Origin: Priestia iocasae | GTDB taxonomy: Bacteria > Bacillota > Bacilli > Bacillales > Bacillaceae_H | NCBI RefSeq assembly: GCF_016909075.1 | Contig: NZ_JAFBFC010000002.1 | Location: 534,428-598,427, forward strand | Length of the DNA: 64,000 bases | Direction of reading: 5' to 3' | Part shown: positions 50,048 through 62,094 of the stretch, piece after piece | Layout: the number at the start of each line of letters is the position of its first letter | Position numbering within the stretch: the stretch's first letter is position 1 | Position numbers and translations under genes: made by a program | Notes under the pieces: generated by a model | Seen by the model: the letters and a program-made list of their open reading frames with translations, nothing else | Database searches by the model: none | What the model was told of the DNA's origin: nothing

Positions 50048-51321
50048 ATGACTTGGACTCAAATTTATGATCCATTGAACAACATTTGGCTTTCTGCTTT
50101 AATGCCTTTTTAGAAGGTGCCGCTGGTTTTGGAGCACCAATCGCAATTACAGCTGCTCTTTTAGTTGGCCTTGGATTCAATCCGTTAAAAGCAGCCGCTC
50201 TTTGCTTAATTGCAAACACTGCGTCTGGAGCATTTAGCGCAATGGGAATTCCCGTCATTGTAGCTGGACAAGTTTCTGGTATCGATCCAAATGAAATTGC
50301 ACAGTTTTTAGGTAAACAGCTTCCTTTTATCTCTTTTACCGTTCCGTTCCTTCTTGTATTTATTATGGATGGTTGGAAAGGGTTGAGAGATGTTTTTAAG
50401 CCTACATTTGTGACATCTTTCACATATTCAGTTACTCAATATGTTACCGTGACATATTTAGGCCCAGAGTTACCAAACATTACATCTTCAATTGCTAGCT
50501 TAGTGGCACTTGCACTTTATATTAAAATAACAACAAAACAAACAGAAGCAACAACCCCACTCACAAGAAAACAAGTGGTAAAAGCATGGTCTCCTTTTAT
50601 CGTCTTAACTTTATTCGTCACTAGTTGGAGTTTAAACTTTTTCAAGCAGCTGTTTGCACCTGGTGGCTTTCTTGAACAGTCTAATATGATGATTGAAATA
50701 CCTGGCCTTCATAATCAAGTTATAAAAGTTGCCCCCCTTGTTATCGAGCCTACTCCTTACGCAGCTGTTTTGAAAGTTGATCTCATTGCAGCGACTGGAA
50801 CAGCCATTTTACTAGCAGGTCTTGTTTCAATGCTTTTATTAAAAGTAAACCTGAAAACAGGAAAAGAAACATTCGTCGAAACAATAAAAGAACTGACCAA
50901 TCCTATTGTGACGATTATGATGGTGATTGCTTTTGCATTCGTCGCCAACTATTCTGGTCAATCTTCAACACTTGGCCTCGCCTTAGCAGAGACATCTCAC
51001 TACTTCCCATTTCTGTCTCCTGCTCTCGGCTGGATTGGTGTGTTTCTTACCGGTTCTGTTGTATCTAATAACGCTCTCTTTGGTCATTTGCAAATGACTA
51101 CAGCGGAACAAATTCAAGTGTTACCACTTATTTTAGTTGCGGCAAATACAGCAGGTGGCGTGATGGCTAAAATGCTTTCTCCTCAATCGATTGCGGTTGC
51201 AACAGGAGCTGTTGGACTCGTTGGAAGAGAAGCAGAGCTGTTTCGTTACACACTTAAATATAGCATTGGTTTTCTCTTACTAATGGGGATGATTACATTC
51301 GGATTTACGTTACTATGGTGA
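50048..51321 (+). pseudogene. lctP: L-lactate permease LctP, broken by internal deletion
   Basis: From 50048 (ATG, GAGGTG ribosome-binding site) 21 codons read MTWTQIYDPLNNIWLSAL, the LctP N-terminus, then MPF and stop at 50113. From about 50095 a different frame reads FNAFLEGAAGFGAPIAI and continues to 51321 as the LctP C-terminal three quarters (411 residues, e.g. GSVVSNNALFG, LILVAANTAGG). Compared with the usual 540-560 residues, roughly 100-120 residues covering the first spans are missing and the join is out of frame. An internal TTG at 50086 has no ribosome-binding site. A functional proton-lactate symporter is therefore not expected from this locus. Confidence 0.85.
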
Positions 51322-51343
51322 CGATATCAGCGTTTCTCTCTAA

Positions 51344-51363
51344 TTAATCAAACGTTTGTTTAA
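51344..51363. promoter_or_regulatory. third copy of the 19-bp near-palindrome
   Basis: TTAATCAAACGTTTGTTTAA, the inverse of the copies at 27492 and 27550; it follows the lctP stop by about 20 bp, where an operator for a convergent gene would be unusual. Confidence 0.5.
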
Positions 51364-51365
51364 AT

Positions 51366-51408
51366 AGGCTATGGAGCTTGAGAAACAACACCTCAAGCTC
51401 CATAGCCT
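51366..51408. repeat. perfect 17-bp hairpin
   Basis: AGGCTATGGAGCTTGAG and CTCAAGCTCCATAGCCT are exactly complementary with a 9-nt loop; no T-run on either side. Confidence 0.7.
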
Positions 51409-51414
51409 ATAAAA

Positions 51415-51472
51415 ATTCCCTCACTGCTATTTCCACTGATGAGTGGAGGTAGTCTGAGGGGATCTTTTTTAT
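51415..51472. terminator. bidirectional terminator between lctP and bioB
   Basis: CCCTCA...CTA..TCCACT pairs with AGTGGA..TAG..TGAGGG; TTTTTT follows on the plus strand and ATTTTTAT on the minus strand. Confidence 0.8.
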
Positions 51473-51494
51473 ATCAATTCATTAGAGACGGTTT

Positions 51495-54590
<3,096 letters not shown>

Positions 54591-54605
54591 CTTTTCAACC
54601 CCTTT

Positions 54606-54656
54606 ATGTTAACTTATTACATATAAAAGTTAACACTTATGAAGGAAATTTGTCAA
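54606..54656 (-). promoter_or_regulatory. bioADB promoter with BirA operator
   Basis: Operator arms ATGTTAAC (54606-54613) and GTTAACAC (54629-54636), 15 bp apart. Read leftward the -35 is TTGACA (54651-54656) and, after 17 bp, the -10 TTAACT (54628-54633) lies within the operator. Confidence 0.85.
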
Positions 54657-54673
54657 ACTATTTCCAAAAATGA

Positions 54674-54731
54674 CAAAGAGCCTATTAACTAAGCTTCGCT
54701 GTTGTAACGAGTTTAGCCAATAGACTCTTTG
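54674..54731. other. hairpin upstream of the bio promoter
   Basis: CAAAGAGCCTATT and AATAGACTCTTTG form a stem with one mismatch around a 32-nt loop that has a weaker inner stem. No clear U-tract. In the 411-bp gap 54591-55001 I see only the bio promoter, this hairpin and the longer stem at 54940-55006. Confidence 0.45.
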
Positions 54732-54939
54732 ATTGGTTACATATATTCCTCGACATATTTCCCCAGAAATAATGACACCGTTCTTCCTATTTCGTTTTAA
54801 ACCAGACCTATCGATATCCACATCGATTCACCTTATCATTAGGCAGATTAAAAATAGTAAAGGAAAGATAGCTCATAAAAACCATGTTTGTACACTATCT
54901 TTTCATCTAGCTATATAATTGAACTTTAGAAGTCCAGGA

Positions 54940-55006
54940 GGTGAAGGACTGAGCCAAACACCTCTTGTTATCGATGCTTCCACTCATATAGGGCTCATCT
55001 TTCACC
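54940..55006 (-). terminator. long imperfect hairpin at the end of the 56-residue ORF
   Basis: GGTGAAGGACTGAGCC pairs with GGGCTCATCTTTCACC across a 35-nt loop; it overlaps the stop codon of the small ORF. No T-run, so its role as terminator is uncertain. Confidence 0.4.
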
Positions 55007-55172
55007 ATTTAAGATCAAACCTTTCAAGAAACTCATGATACGCTTCAATTCTACCTTCAATTTTTGCTTTTGAAATTTCATCTAATTGTTGGTGCTGCAG
55101 CTTTTTTTCTTGCTCTTCAATTTGACTTTTAATATACGATGCGATGGATGTTTCATTAAATGTACCTAACAT
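55002..55172 (-). CDS. small helical protein (56 residues), unknown
   Basis: ATG preceded by GAGGTGGG at an ideal distance. It starts MLGTFNETSIASYIKSQIEE and ends FLERFDLKW. The centre (EEQEKKLQHQQLDEISKAKIEGR) is a strongly charged amphipathic helix suited to a coiled coil; no membrane segment. A -10 TATAAC lies about 45 bp upstream. Placed between yhbH and bioA. Family not recognised. Confidence 0.65.
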   Translation of the reverse strand: MLGTFNETSIASYIKSQIEEQEKKLQHQQLDEISKAKIEGRIEAYHEFLERFDLKW

Positions 55173-55246
55173 ATTCCCACCTCATTTTTTTTGATAGTAA
55201 CCTTTACCCTTCTGTTATACTGCTAAACATATTTGGCATACAAAAA

Positions 55247-55276
55247 AAACTGAGTAGCAATTTCCACTCAGCTTCC
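55247..55276 (-). terminator. terminator of yhbH
   Basis: Read leftward, CTGAGTGGAAATTGCTACTCAG followed by TTTTTTTT. Confidence 0.85.
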
Positions 55277-55287
55277 TCCTCGGCTAT

Positions 55288-56466
55288 TTACGCATACCTC
55301 GCATCTTCCTCACTCTTTTTAAAGAAACTTCTCATCGCATGAAATACATCTGCTTTTTGTTTTAAAATGAAATAGCTGAACTTCTCATCTTGAATGTTTT
55401 TATAGGCAGACATTAGTGTAGAGTGACGATTGTATTGATTGACTTCTCCATATCCAAACATATTTGACACTTTCATCAATTCATTAACAAGCTTTACACA
55501 GCGTGCATTGTCTGATGTTAAATTGTCTCCATCTGAAAAATGGAATGGATAGATATTGTATCGACTTGGGTCGTATTTTTGATCAATTAACTCCAGCGCT
55601 TTACGATAAGCTGAAGAACAAATCGTTCCCCCGCTCTCTCCTTTTGAAAAGAAGTCCTCCTCAGATACAACTTTTGCTTCTGTATGATGGGCAATAAATT
55701 CGATATCAACTGTTTCATACTTTGTGCGTAAAAAGCGTGTCATCCAAAAGAAAAAGCTACGTGCCATGTATTTCTCCCAGATGCCCATTGAACCGCTCGT
55801 ATCCATCATAGCAAGAACGACAGCTTTCGATTCAGGCTTTAACACTTCATTCCATGTCTTAAACTTTAAATCTTCTGGATAGATAGGATGAAAGGATGGC
55901 TTTCCTGTCATCGCGTTACGTTTATAAGCCGACAGCATCGTTCTTTTCTTATCAATATTCCCCATTAATCCAGTTCTTCGAATATCATTAAATTCAATGT
56001 GCTGAACAACATTTTCATCTGTTTGTTTTCGTTTTAAATTTGGAAGCTCCAATTGTGCAAATAGCGCTTCTTGTAATTCCATAAGAGAAACTTCCGCTTC
56101 ATAGTAATCTTCGCCTGCTTGATCACCTGCTCCTTGCCCTTTTCCAGCACCTTTTTGTCCATTACCCGCCGAGCCATCCCGAGCGACTACATCTCCTACT
56201 TTGCTGTCTCCATCTCCTTGACCAACATGCTTGTTTTTATCATAGTTATAACGGATTCGATACTCATCTAGCGAACGAATTGGAATCTTAACAACATCTC
56301 TCCCGTTTGACATGACGATGTTTTCCTCTGTAATTAAGTCTGGAAGGTTGTTTTTAATGGCTTCTTGAATTTTTTCTTGATGTCTTTTTTGATCATCATG
56401 ACCTTTGCGGTGGAGGGACCAATCTTCTTTTGAAATCGCAAAACTTTTATCTTCTTCTTTTCGCAT
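55288..56466 (-). CDS. yhbH: YhbH (DUF444) sporulation protein
   Basis: A 392-residue DUF444 protein. The C-terminal half is a von Willebrand A-like domain with the metal site [17 protein letters not shown] and the later FSDGDN. A Gly-rich linker (about residues 100-135, [13 protein letters not shown]) separates it from the basic N-terminus. In B. subtilis yhbH is SigE-controlled; the E. coli counterpart YeaH is co-transcribed with the kinase YeaG. Here prkA lies upstream with a small ORF between. Confidence 0.92.
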   Translation of the reverse strand: MRKEEDKSFAISKEDWSLHRKGHDDQKRHQEKIQEAIKNNLPDLITEENIVMSNGRDVVKIPIRSLDEYRIRYNYDKNKHVGQGDGDSKVGDVVARDGSAGNGQKGAGKGQGAGDQAGEDYYEAEVSLMELQEALFAQLELPNLKRKQTDENVVQHIEFNDIRRTGLMGNIDKKRTMLSAYKRNAMTGKPSFHPIYPEDLKFKTWNEVLKPESKAVVLAMMDTSGSMGIWEKYMARSFFFWMTRFLRTKYETVDIEFIAHHTEAKVVSEEDFFSKGESGGTICSSAYRKALELIDQKYDPSRYNIYPFHFSDGDNLTSDNARCVKLVNELMKVSNMFGYGEVNQYNRHSTLMSAYKNIQDEKFSYFILKQKADVFHAMRSFFKKSEEDARYA

Positions 56467-56548
56467 ATCACTTACCCTCCTTTTTATATTAAAAAAATAA
56501 TCACCTTTTTCCCGTTCTCAACATACATTATGATGAATGCATTCGATT

Positions 56549-56573
56549 AAAAAAACCTTTTCGAGAAAGGTTG
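56549..56573 (-). terminator. hairpin with T-run in the yhbH leader
   Basis: Read leftward, AACCTTTCTCGAAAAGGTT followed by TTTTT, 80 bp before yhbH. Since no gene ends just upstream, it may be a leader attenuator or a second stop for the 56-residue ORF transcript. Confidence 0.5.
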
Positions 56574-56738
56574 GTTACTCTATCCTATGCAAAAATTCTA
56601 AATAATTGACAAATAATTAAGACAATTTAACAGTCAGAATTTTAGAGAAGACAAGCATCATTTACGAACAGTCAGAATAAGTATGCTTGTATTTACATAT
56701 ATATTAATTTATGTTTTATAAAAAATTTGGTGTGGGCA

Positions 56739-56775
56739 AAAAAAAATCTCTATCTTTTTTTAGAGATTTTTTTTT
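56739..56775 (-). terminator. terminator overlapping the end of a small ORF
   Basis: AAAAAATCTCT pairs with AGAGATTTTTT; U-runs in both directions. The last eight codons of the 56-residue ORF form its 5' arm and loop. Confidence 0.75.
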
Positions 56776-56920
56776 GATCTTTTTCCTTATTTTCATGTGA
56801 CTTTTCACGTTCTTCTTGGCGCTCTTTTTGTAAATGCTCCATCACTTTTCCATGCTCTTTCATTTCTTCTAAATTTGTCACCATCGATCCATTTTTCGGC
56901 TCTTGTTTCTTATGACTCAT
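56750..56920 (-). CDS. small highly charged protein (56 residues), unknown
   Basis: ATG behind AGAGGTGAT. The sequence begins MSHKKQEPKNGSMVTNLEEM and continues KEHGKVMEHLQKERQEER to a Lys-rich end; over half of the residues are charged and a single amphipathic helix is likely. No Cys or membrane segment. It lies between prkA and yhbH; the coding end is embedded in its own terminator, which makes the Lys/Ser tail partly a by-product of the hairpin. Family not recognised. Confidence 0.65.
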   Translation of the reverse strand: MSHKKQEPKNGSMVTNLEEMKEHGKVMEHLQKERQEEREKSHENKEKDQKKISKKR

Positions 56921-57022
56921 ATTCTATCACCTCTTTTTAGCATGTTTCCCCTTCTTGACTCTTTTATAAACCTTACTTACAAAATAAAGAAAAGCCCAGT
57001 CGCTAGACTGGGCAAAGATCGT

Positions 57023-58918
57023 TTATCGATTTAGTAAGCTACCTACATAGCGTAGTAATTCGTTAGCAGACACCGAATTGTATCCATGCTCATCAATCAA
57101 TCGGGCCACTACTTCATTTACCTTCTTCAGCTGCTGCTCATCTGGTGTTTTTGTAGAGGTTGTGATTTTTACTACATCTTTTAAGTCAGCAAACAACTTC
57201 TTCTGAATTGCTTCACGTAAACGTTCATGAGAGTTATAGTCAAAACGCTTCCCTTTTCGTGCATAAGCAGAGATACGAATGAGAATTTCTTCACGGAATG
57301 CTTTCTTCGCGTTTTCAGAAATGCCAATTTGCTCTTCAATTGAACGCATTAACTTCTCATCTGGGTTCATTTCTTCTCCTGTTAATGGATCACGAAGTTT
57401 GTTTTTATTGCAGTACGCTTCTACATTGTCTAGATAATTATCCATTAATGTTTTAGCCGACTCTTCATAAGAATACACAAATGCTTTTTGCACTTCTTTT
57501 TTCGCAATTTCATCATATTCCTTACGAGCAAGTGAAATATAGTTTAAATATCGCTCACGATCTTCATTTGAGATAGATGGATGCTGGTCTAATCCTTCTT
57601 TTAAGGAACGGAGCACATCTAATGCGTTAATCGATGACACATCTTTACGGATAATCGTTGATGAAATACGGTTAATAACGTAGCGTGGGTCAATTCCACT
57701 CATACCTTCATCAGTGTATTCCTTTTTCAATTCTTGAATATCTGCTTCATTGTACCCCTCTACAGATTGCCCATCATATAGACGCATCTTCTTAACGAGA
57801 TCAATGTCACCTTTTTTCGGTTCTTTTAAGCGAGTTAACGTTGTAAAGATTGACGCAACTTTAAACGTGTGCGGCGCAATATGAACATTAGAAACGTCAC
57901 TTTCACGAATCATTTTTTCATAAATTTTCTCTTCTTCACTTGCCTTTAAGTTATATGGAACTGGCATCACAATAATACGAGAGTGTAATGCTTCGTTCTT
58001 TTTATTTGAAATAAATGAACGATACTCTGTTTCATTCGTGTGAGCCACAATTAATTCATCCGCACTAATAAGCGCAAAACGGCCGGCTTTAAAATTCCCT
58101 TCCTGAGTCAGAGATAATAAATGCCATAAAAACTTCTCATCACATTTTAACATCTCTTGAAACTCCATCATTCCACGGTTCGCTTTGTTTAACTCTCCAT
58201 CAAATCGATAGGCGCGTGGATCTGATTCGGACCCGTATTCAGCAATGGTAGAAAAATCAATACTTCCGGTTAAATCAGCAATATCTTGTGATTTAGGATC
58301 AGATGGACTAAATGTTCCAATACCTGTACGCTTATCTTCAGAGAAGAAAATTCGCTCTACCTTTACATCTTCAATTCTGCCACCATACTCTTGTTCAAGC
58401 CTCATTAAATTTAATGGTGACAAGTTCCCCTCAATACGAACTCCATACTCTTGATGAAAATCATCGCGAAGGTGATGTGGAATTAAATGAAGTGGATCTT
58501 CATGCATCGGGCAGCCTTTAATTGCATATACAGCTCCTCGATCTGAATGAGAGTATGTTTCAAGTCCTCTTTTTAGCATGGTGACTAACGTTGATTTCCC
58601 TCCACTAACAGGTCCCATTAGTAGTAAAATACGCTTTCTTACATCTAATCTTTTCGCTGCTGGATGGAAGTACTCTTCAACTAGTCTCTCTAATGATTCT
58701 TCAAGACCAAACAATTGTCCACTAAAGAATTGATACTGTTTCTTCCCATTGACTTCTTCAATCCCTGCATCTTTAATCATGTTGTAAACTCTTGAGTGTG
58801 CAGATTGGGCAACATACGGCTTTTCTTTTAGAATTTCTAGATAATCTGCGAAGGTGCCTTCCCACTTAAGACGCTGTTCATCTTCACGGTACTTTTCAAT
58901 CTTTTTTAATATATCCAT
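57023..58918 (-). CDS. prkA: PrkA protein kinase/AAA+ protein
   Basis: A 631-residue protein, equal in length to B. subtilis PrkA. The N-terminal AAA+ domain has Walker A LMGPVSGGKST (about residue 104) and the C-terminal part a PrkA kinase-like domain. In B. subtilis PrkA is a sporulation protein of the SigE regulon affecting SigK; ATP-dependent protease and kinase activities have both been reported. It partners functionally with YhbH and SpoVR, both in this window. RBS GGGGGAGG. Confidence 0.95.
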   Translation of the reverse strand: MDILKKIEKYREDEQRLKWEGTFADYLEILKEKPYVAQSAHSRVYNMIKDAGIEEVNGKKQYQFFSGQLFGLEESLERLVEEYFHPAAKRLDVRKRILLLMGPVSGGKSTLVTMLKRGLETYSHSDRGAVYAIKGCPMHEDPLHLIPHHLRDDFHQEYGVRIEGNLSPLNLMRLEQEYGGRIEDVKVERIFFSEDKRTGIGTFSPSDPKSQDIADLTGSIDFSTIAEYGSESDPRAYRFDGELNKANRGMMEFQEMLKCDEKFLWHLLSLTQEGNFKAGRFALISADELIVAHTNETEYRSFISNKKNEALHSRIIVMPVPYNLKASEEEKIYEKMIRESDVSNVHIAPHTFKVASIFTTLTRLKEPKKGDIDLVKKMRLYDGQSVEGYNEADIQELKKEYTDEGMSGIDPRYVINRISSTIIRKDVSSINALDVLRSLKEGLDQHPSISNEDRERYLNYISLARKEYDEIAKKEVQKAFVYSYEESAKTLMDNYLDNVEAYCNKNKLRDPLTGEEMNPDEKLMRSIEEQIGISENAKKAFREEILIRISAYARKGKRFDYNSHERLREAIQKKLFADLKDVVKITTSTKTPDEQQLKKVNEVVARLIDEHGYNSVSANELLRYVGSLLNR

Positions 58919-59102
58919 TAAAGGACCTCCCCCTACTGATCAGGCTAGTGAACAAGATTAATACACTTTATGCACACATATCGTTGAACATGCTTTTTAA
59001 ATCTGTGAATTGTAAAAACTCTCCTTTATCAGAACGTCTAAAATGTACACTGAAGGCCTTGTTAGCAATGAACGATTTGTAAAATTTTGTCCATACTTTT
59101 CA

Positions 59103-59131
59103 TTCACAGACGTTTTATCTTCCGCTATAAT
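59103..59131 (+). promoter_or_regulatory. promoter of the 31-residue ORF
   Basis: -35 TTCACA (59103-59108), 17-bp spacer, -10 TATAAT (59126-59131), 50 bp before the start codon. Confidence 0.7.
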
Positions 59132-59180
59132 AAAAAGAGGACAAGTTAGATTAAAAGTTAACAACAAAGGAGGATGAACA

Positions 59181-59276
59181 ATGAGAACACTTCTAGTGAT
59201 TGGTGTGTGCCTCACTTTCTTATCTGCGATTTTCACAGCAGGGTATAATGAAAAGCCAGGTGCAAAACGTAAATAA
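59181..59276 (+). CDS. 31-residue single-span membrane peptide
   Basis: An ATG with a textbook AAAGGAGGATGAACA leader opens MRTLLVIGVCLTFLSAIFTA and ends in a basic tail (KPGAKRK). One hydrophobic span with an N-out or N-in orientation set by the C-terminal lysines. Own promoter (59103-59131) and shared terminator at 59302 make it a well-supported gene despite its size. Function unknown. Confidence 0.75.
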   Translation: MRTLLVIGVCLTFLSAIFTAGYNEKPGAKRK

Positions 59277-59301
59277 TTGCTTTACATATGAACATAAAAA
59301 T

Positions 59302-59331
59302 GAAAGCCCTTCACAAATGTGAAGGGCTTTC
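59302..59331. terminator. bidirectional terminator
   Basis: GAAAGCCCTTCACA pairs with TGTGAAGGGCTTTC; ends the small membrane-peptide gene and trmL. Confidence 0.85.
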
Positions 59332-59337
59332 TGTTCC

Positions 59338-59811
59338 TTACGATAAACCAGGATAATTTTGTTGACGCAGCGCCTCATAAATAAGGATTGCAGCTGTATT
59401 TGACAAGTTCAATGAACGAACATTTTCAGTCATTGGTAAACGTAAGCAACGCTCCATGTTTTCTTCAATGATGTGTTTTGGTAAGCCGTTTGTTTCGCGA
59501 CCAAACACGAAGAAATGATCCTGTTCTAATGAACTGTAATCAAACGTTGTATGCGGCTTTTGACCAAACTTTGTAATAAAGTAAAAAGCAGCTTCTGGAT
59601 ACTTTTCAAAAATTTCTTCTAGTGAATCATGATACACAACATTTACATATTGCCAGTAATCTAAACCAGCACGCTTTAGCATTTTATCATCTGTTGAAAA
59701 TCCTAATGGACGAACTAAATGTAATGTTGTATTTGTTGCTGCACAAGTTCTTGCAACGTTTCCAGTATTCGCTGGAATTTCTGGTTGATATAAAACGACG
59801 TGTAGTCCCAC
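59338..59811 (-). CDS. trmL: tRNA (cytidine/uridine-34)-2'-O-methyltransferase TrmL
   Basis: A 157-residue SPOUT methyltransferase (CspR in older B. subtilis annotation). The trefoil-knot motifs are QPEIPANTGNVARTCAAT, VFGRETNGLP and MTENVRSLNLSNTAAILIYEALRQ. It methylates the wobble ribose of the two tRNA-Leu species with anticodons CAA and UAA; both genes are in the tRNA operon at the right end of the window. The GTG at 59811 behind GAGGTGA is chosen by homology with the MxLHVVL N-terminus. Confidence 0.94.
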   Translation of the reverse strand: MGLHVVLYQPEIPANTGNVARTCAATNTTLHLVRPLGFSTDDKMLKRAGLDYWQYVNVVYHDSLEEIFEKYPEAAFYFITKFGQKPHTTFDYSSLEQDHFFVFGRETNGLPKHIIEENMERCLRLPMTENVRSLNLSNTAAILIYEALRQQNYPGLS

Positions 59812-59884
59812 AATAGTCACCTCTAAACAAAAATCTATCCACCATTATACCACTATCTCGCTAAAACAAAAATAAGATTTGCAT

Positions 59885-60784
59885 TTAGCGATCGACAATA
59901 TGAAAAAATGCATATTTAATGTTTGGTGTATAAGCAGTTGAGTCTTCATAAGCCCAATAACGCATTCGGCTATTATACGTATTAGCGTTCACGAGTGGCA
60001 TCGCATTTGCATCTTTTGCTACGACAATTGTCGTATGATTCCATCTGCCGTCTCCTTCAAAATCATAGCAAATAATATCGCCAGGAACTAACTCATTGGC
60101 AGCACTTTTTTCTTGTGCACACAAACCTGCCTTTGAACCTTTCAGATACCAATACATTGAATTAGCAACTGTCCAGCTATAACTCCATACATTATTATTT
60201 GTCCACCATCCCTTTGCACGATTGGGTTGACCTCTCATCGGTGCTCCTCCGGCATGGAGACATTGTGATACATAATTGGTGCAGTTTACCTCAAACGTTT
60301 TGTACTTCGGATTATACGTATTCCACCACTTCTCTGCATATTGAACAGCTCCAAGACGATTATAGGTAAAAGCACGATTTTCTCCTTGTACATCGATCGA
60401 CAAGTTCGATCTTGTTGCAGAATCATCTCTAAGAAGGATAGCCTCATCTTTTAAAAGAGTATCTTTATAAAAAAGAGCTTGTCGCTTTTCAATTTCTTCT
60501 TCTATATAAAATAGCTCTCTCTGTTTAATAAGAGACTGAATGTGAAGAGAGTAGATAAATGTCACCTCATCCTCTTCACCCTGTACGTGATCAATCCATC
60601 CTTTCGCATGGCATTTTACAATTTCAGCATCCCGCTTTTTCAGGAGCTTTTCTTTGCTTTCACATTGTGTATGAATAAATGAAGCAAAGTCATTATTTCT
60701 TACATCTTGATTGACATACCCATCAGCTCTAGCTTTCATTAGCGCTTGAAGAATATACTTTTTGGTAAGCAAACGTTTCACCAC
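59885..60784 (-). CDS. yhbB: YhbB, putative amidase-domain protein
   Basis: A 299-residue protein. The C-terminal half (about 150-299) is an Amidase_6 (NlpC-like cysteine peptidase) domain with the catalytic Cys in FEVNCTNYVSQCLHAGGAPM and His in GRWNHTTIVVA. The N-terminal half is helical and charged without signal peptide. It matches B. subtilis YhbB, located between queG and trmL. A spore or cell-wall peptide substrate is likely by family; it is unproven. Confidence 0.88.
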   Translation of the reverse strand: MVKRLLTKKYILQALMKARADGYVNQDVRNNDFASFIHTQCESKEKLLKKRDAEIVKCHAKGWIDHVQGEEDEVTFIYSLHIQSLIKQRELFYIEEEIEKRQALFYKDTLLKDEAILLRDDSATRSNLSIDVQGENRAFTYNRLGAVQYAEKWWNTYNPKYKTFEVNCTNYVSQCLHAGGAPMRGQPNRAKGWWTNNNVWSYSWTVANSMYWYLKGSKAGLCAQEKSAANELVPGDIICYDFEGDGRWNHTTIVVAKDANAMPLVNANTYNSRMRYWAYEDSTAYTPNIKYAFFHIVDR

Positions 60785-60841
60785 CTTTTGCGTCCTTTAT
60801 TTATACGCTATGATAAAACGTTTGTCTCTTAATACAAAAAG

Positions 60842-61975
60842 TTAGGCTTGTAGCATAGAAATTCCTTTGTCCATCTCTTGTTGAACCTCTTCATCTAACT
60901 CTTTCTCTCTTAGCTTTTGTAATTCATTCAATACACTTGCATCCCCTATTTTACCAAGAGCCCATGCAGCTGTTCCTCTCATAACAGGACGAACATCTTC
61001 TTTTACCACTTTTAACAAGTCAGGAACAGCTGTCTCATCTTTAAAATGAGCAAGTGCAATAATAGCATTTCGCTGAATTGGTTTCTTGCCTCTCCAAGAA
61101 CCTGATACATGTCCAAATTTCTCTTTAAATTCACGATTACTCATGTGCAACAGTGGTTTTAATTTTGGCTTAGCAATCTCAGGATCTGGCTCCATTTCCG
61201 GATGTAAATGAAAATCTTTTCCTTTATTCTCCGGACAGACCGTTTGACACGTATCACATCCGTAAAGACGATTTCCTAACTTACTACGAAACTCTTCCGC
61301 TAAAAACCCTTTTGTTTGTGTTAAAAACGCAATACAACGCTGAGAATCCAATTGGCCTCCCGTTATTAATGCGCCTGTAGGACACACTTCCACGCACTTG
61401 TTACAAGACCCACAACGATCTTCCATCGGCTGATCAGGTGGCAAAGCAAGATTTGTAATGACTTCACCTAAATACACGTAGGAGCCAAATTCAGGCGTAA
61501 TAATAGAACAGTTTTTTGCGCTCCACCCAATACCAGCTCTTTGTGCGACTGCTCGGTCAGATAGTTCACCTGTATCCACCATTGATTTAACGGTTGCTTC
61601 AGGAACTAACTCTAAAATAAAGGCTTCGAGCTTCTGTAATTTATCTCGTAGAACGGTATGATAATCTTGTCCCCAAGATGCTCGACAAAAGATTCCTCTA
61701 CGCTCTTCTTTTGTACTCTTTGGGGGATTCTTCATTTTTGATGGGTACGCTAAAGCAATTGAAATAATAGATGAGGCATTAGGTAACAATAATTGAGGGT
61801 TTGTTCGCTTATCAATATCTGGTTCCTCAAATCCTGACTGATAATTAAGTGCTTGTTGTGTAAGGAGTCTTCCTTTTAATTCTTCGAATACAGATGCACT
61901 CGCAAACCCAATTTTATCAATACCTATCGACTGGCTATACTCAACAATTGCTTCTTTTAATTGCTGCGAGTTCAT
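60842..61975 (-). CDS. queG: epoxyqueuosine reductase QueG
   Basis: A 377-residue cobalamin- and Fe-S-dependent enzyme for the last step of queuosine synthesis at tRNA position 34. Two 4Fe-4S motifs are present, CGSCNKCVEVCPTGAL and CDTCQTVCPENKG. The catalytic region has DTGELSDRAVAQRAGIGW, and the C-terminal 75 residues are HEAT repeats (RNAIIALAHFKD, RGTAAWALGKIGD). Its targets include tRNA-Tyr and tRNA-His, both encoded in the adjacent operon. RBS AAAGGAGG. Confidence 0.95.
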   Translation of the reverse strand: MNSQQLKEAIVEYSQSIGIDKIGFASASVFEELKGRLLTQQALNYQSGFEEPDIDKRTNPQLLLPNASSIISIALAYPSKMKNPPKSTKEERRGIFCRASWGQDYHTVLRDKLQKLEAFILELVPEATVKSMVDTGELSDRAVAQRAGIGWSAKNCSIITPEFGSYVYLGEVITNLALPPDQPMEDRCGSCNKCVEVCPTGALITGGQLDSQRCIAFLTQTKGFLAEEFRSKLGNRLYGCDTCQTVCPENKGKDFHLHPEMEPDPEIAKPKLKPLLHMSNREFKEKFGHVSGSWRGKKPIQRNAIIALAHFKDETAVPDLLKVVKEDVRPVMRGTAAWALGKIGDASVLNELQKLREKELDEEVQQEMDKGISMLQA

Positions 61976-62094
61976 TTCATTGACCTCCTTTCTTTTGAAA
62001 TGTAATCTATTAAATAACTGTGTACTATCAAATAGTGTAGACTACTACCTCTATCATCATAACCATAAGAAAAAATGAAAGGAATGAACAACAA

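Noticed and set aside
50086..51321. Intact 411-residue lactate permease starting at the TTG
   Set aside because: No ribosome-binding site, missing N-terminal spans, and the true start with ribosome-binding site lies at 50048 in another frame.
54733..54918. 61-residue ORF upstream of bioA
   Set aside because: No ribosome-binding site and no family; lies in AT-rich spacer with hairpins.
57576..58918. PrkA read as an ordinary Hanks-type Ser/Thr kinase
   Set aside because: It has an AAA+ Walker A and the PrkA layout, with no Hanks-type motifs.
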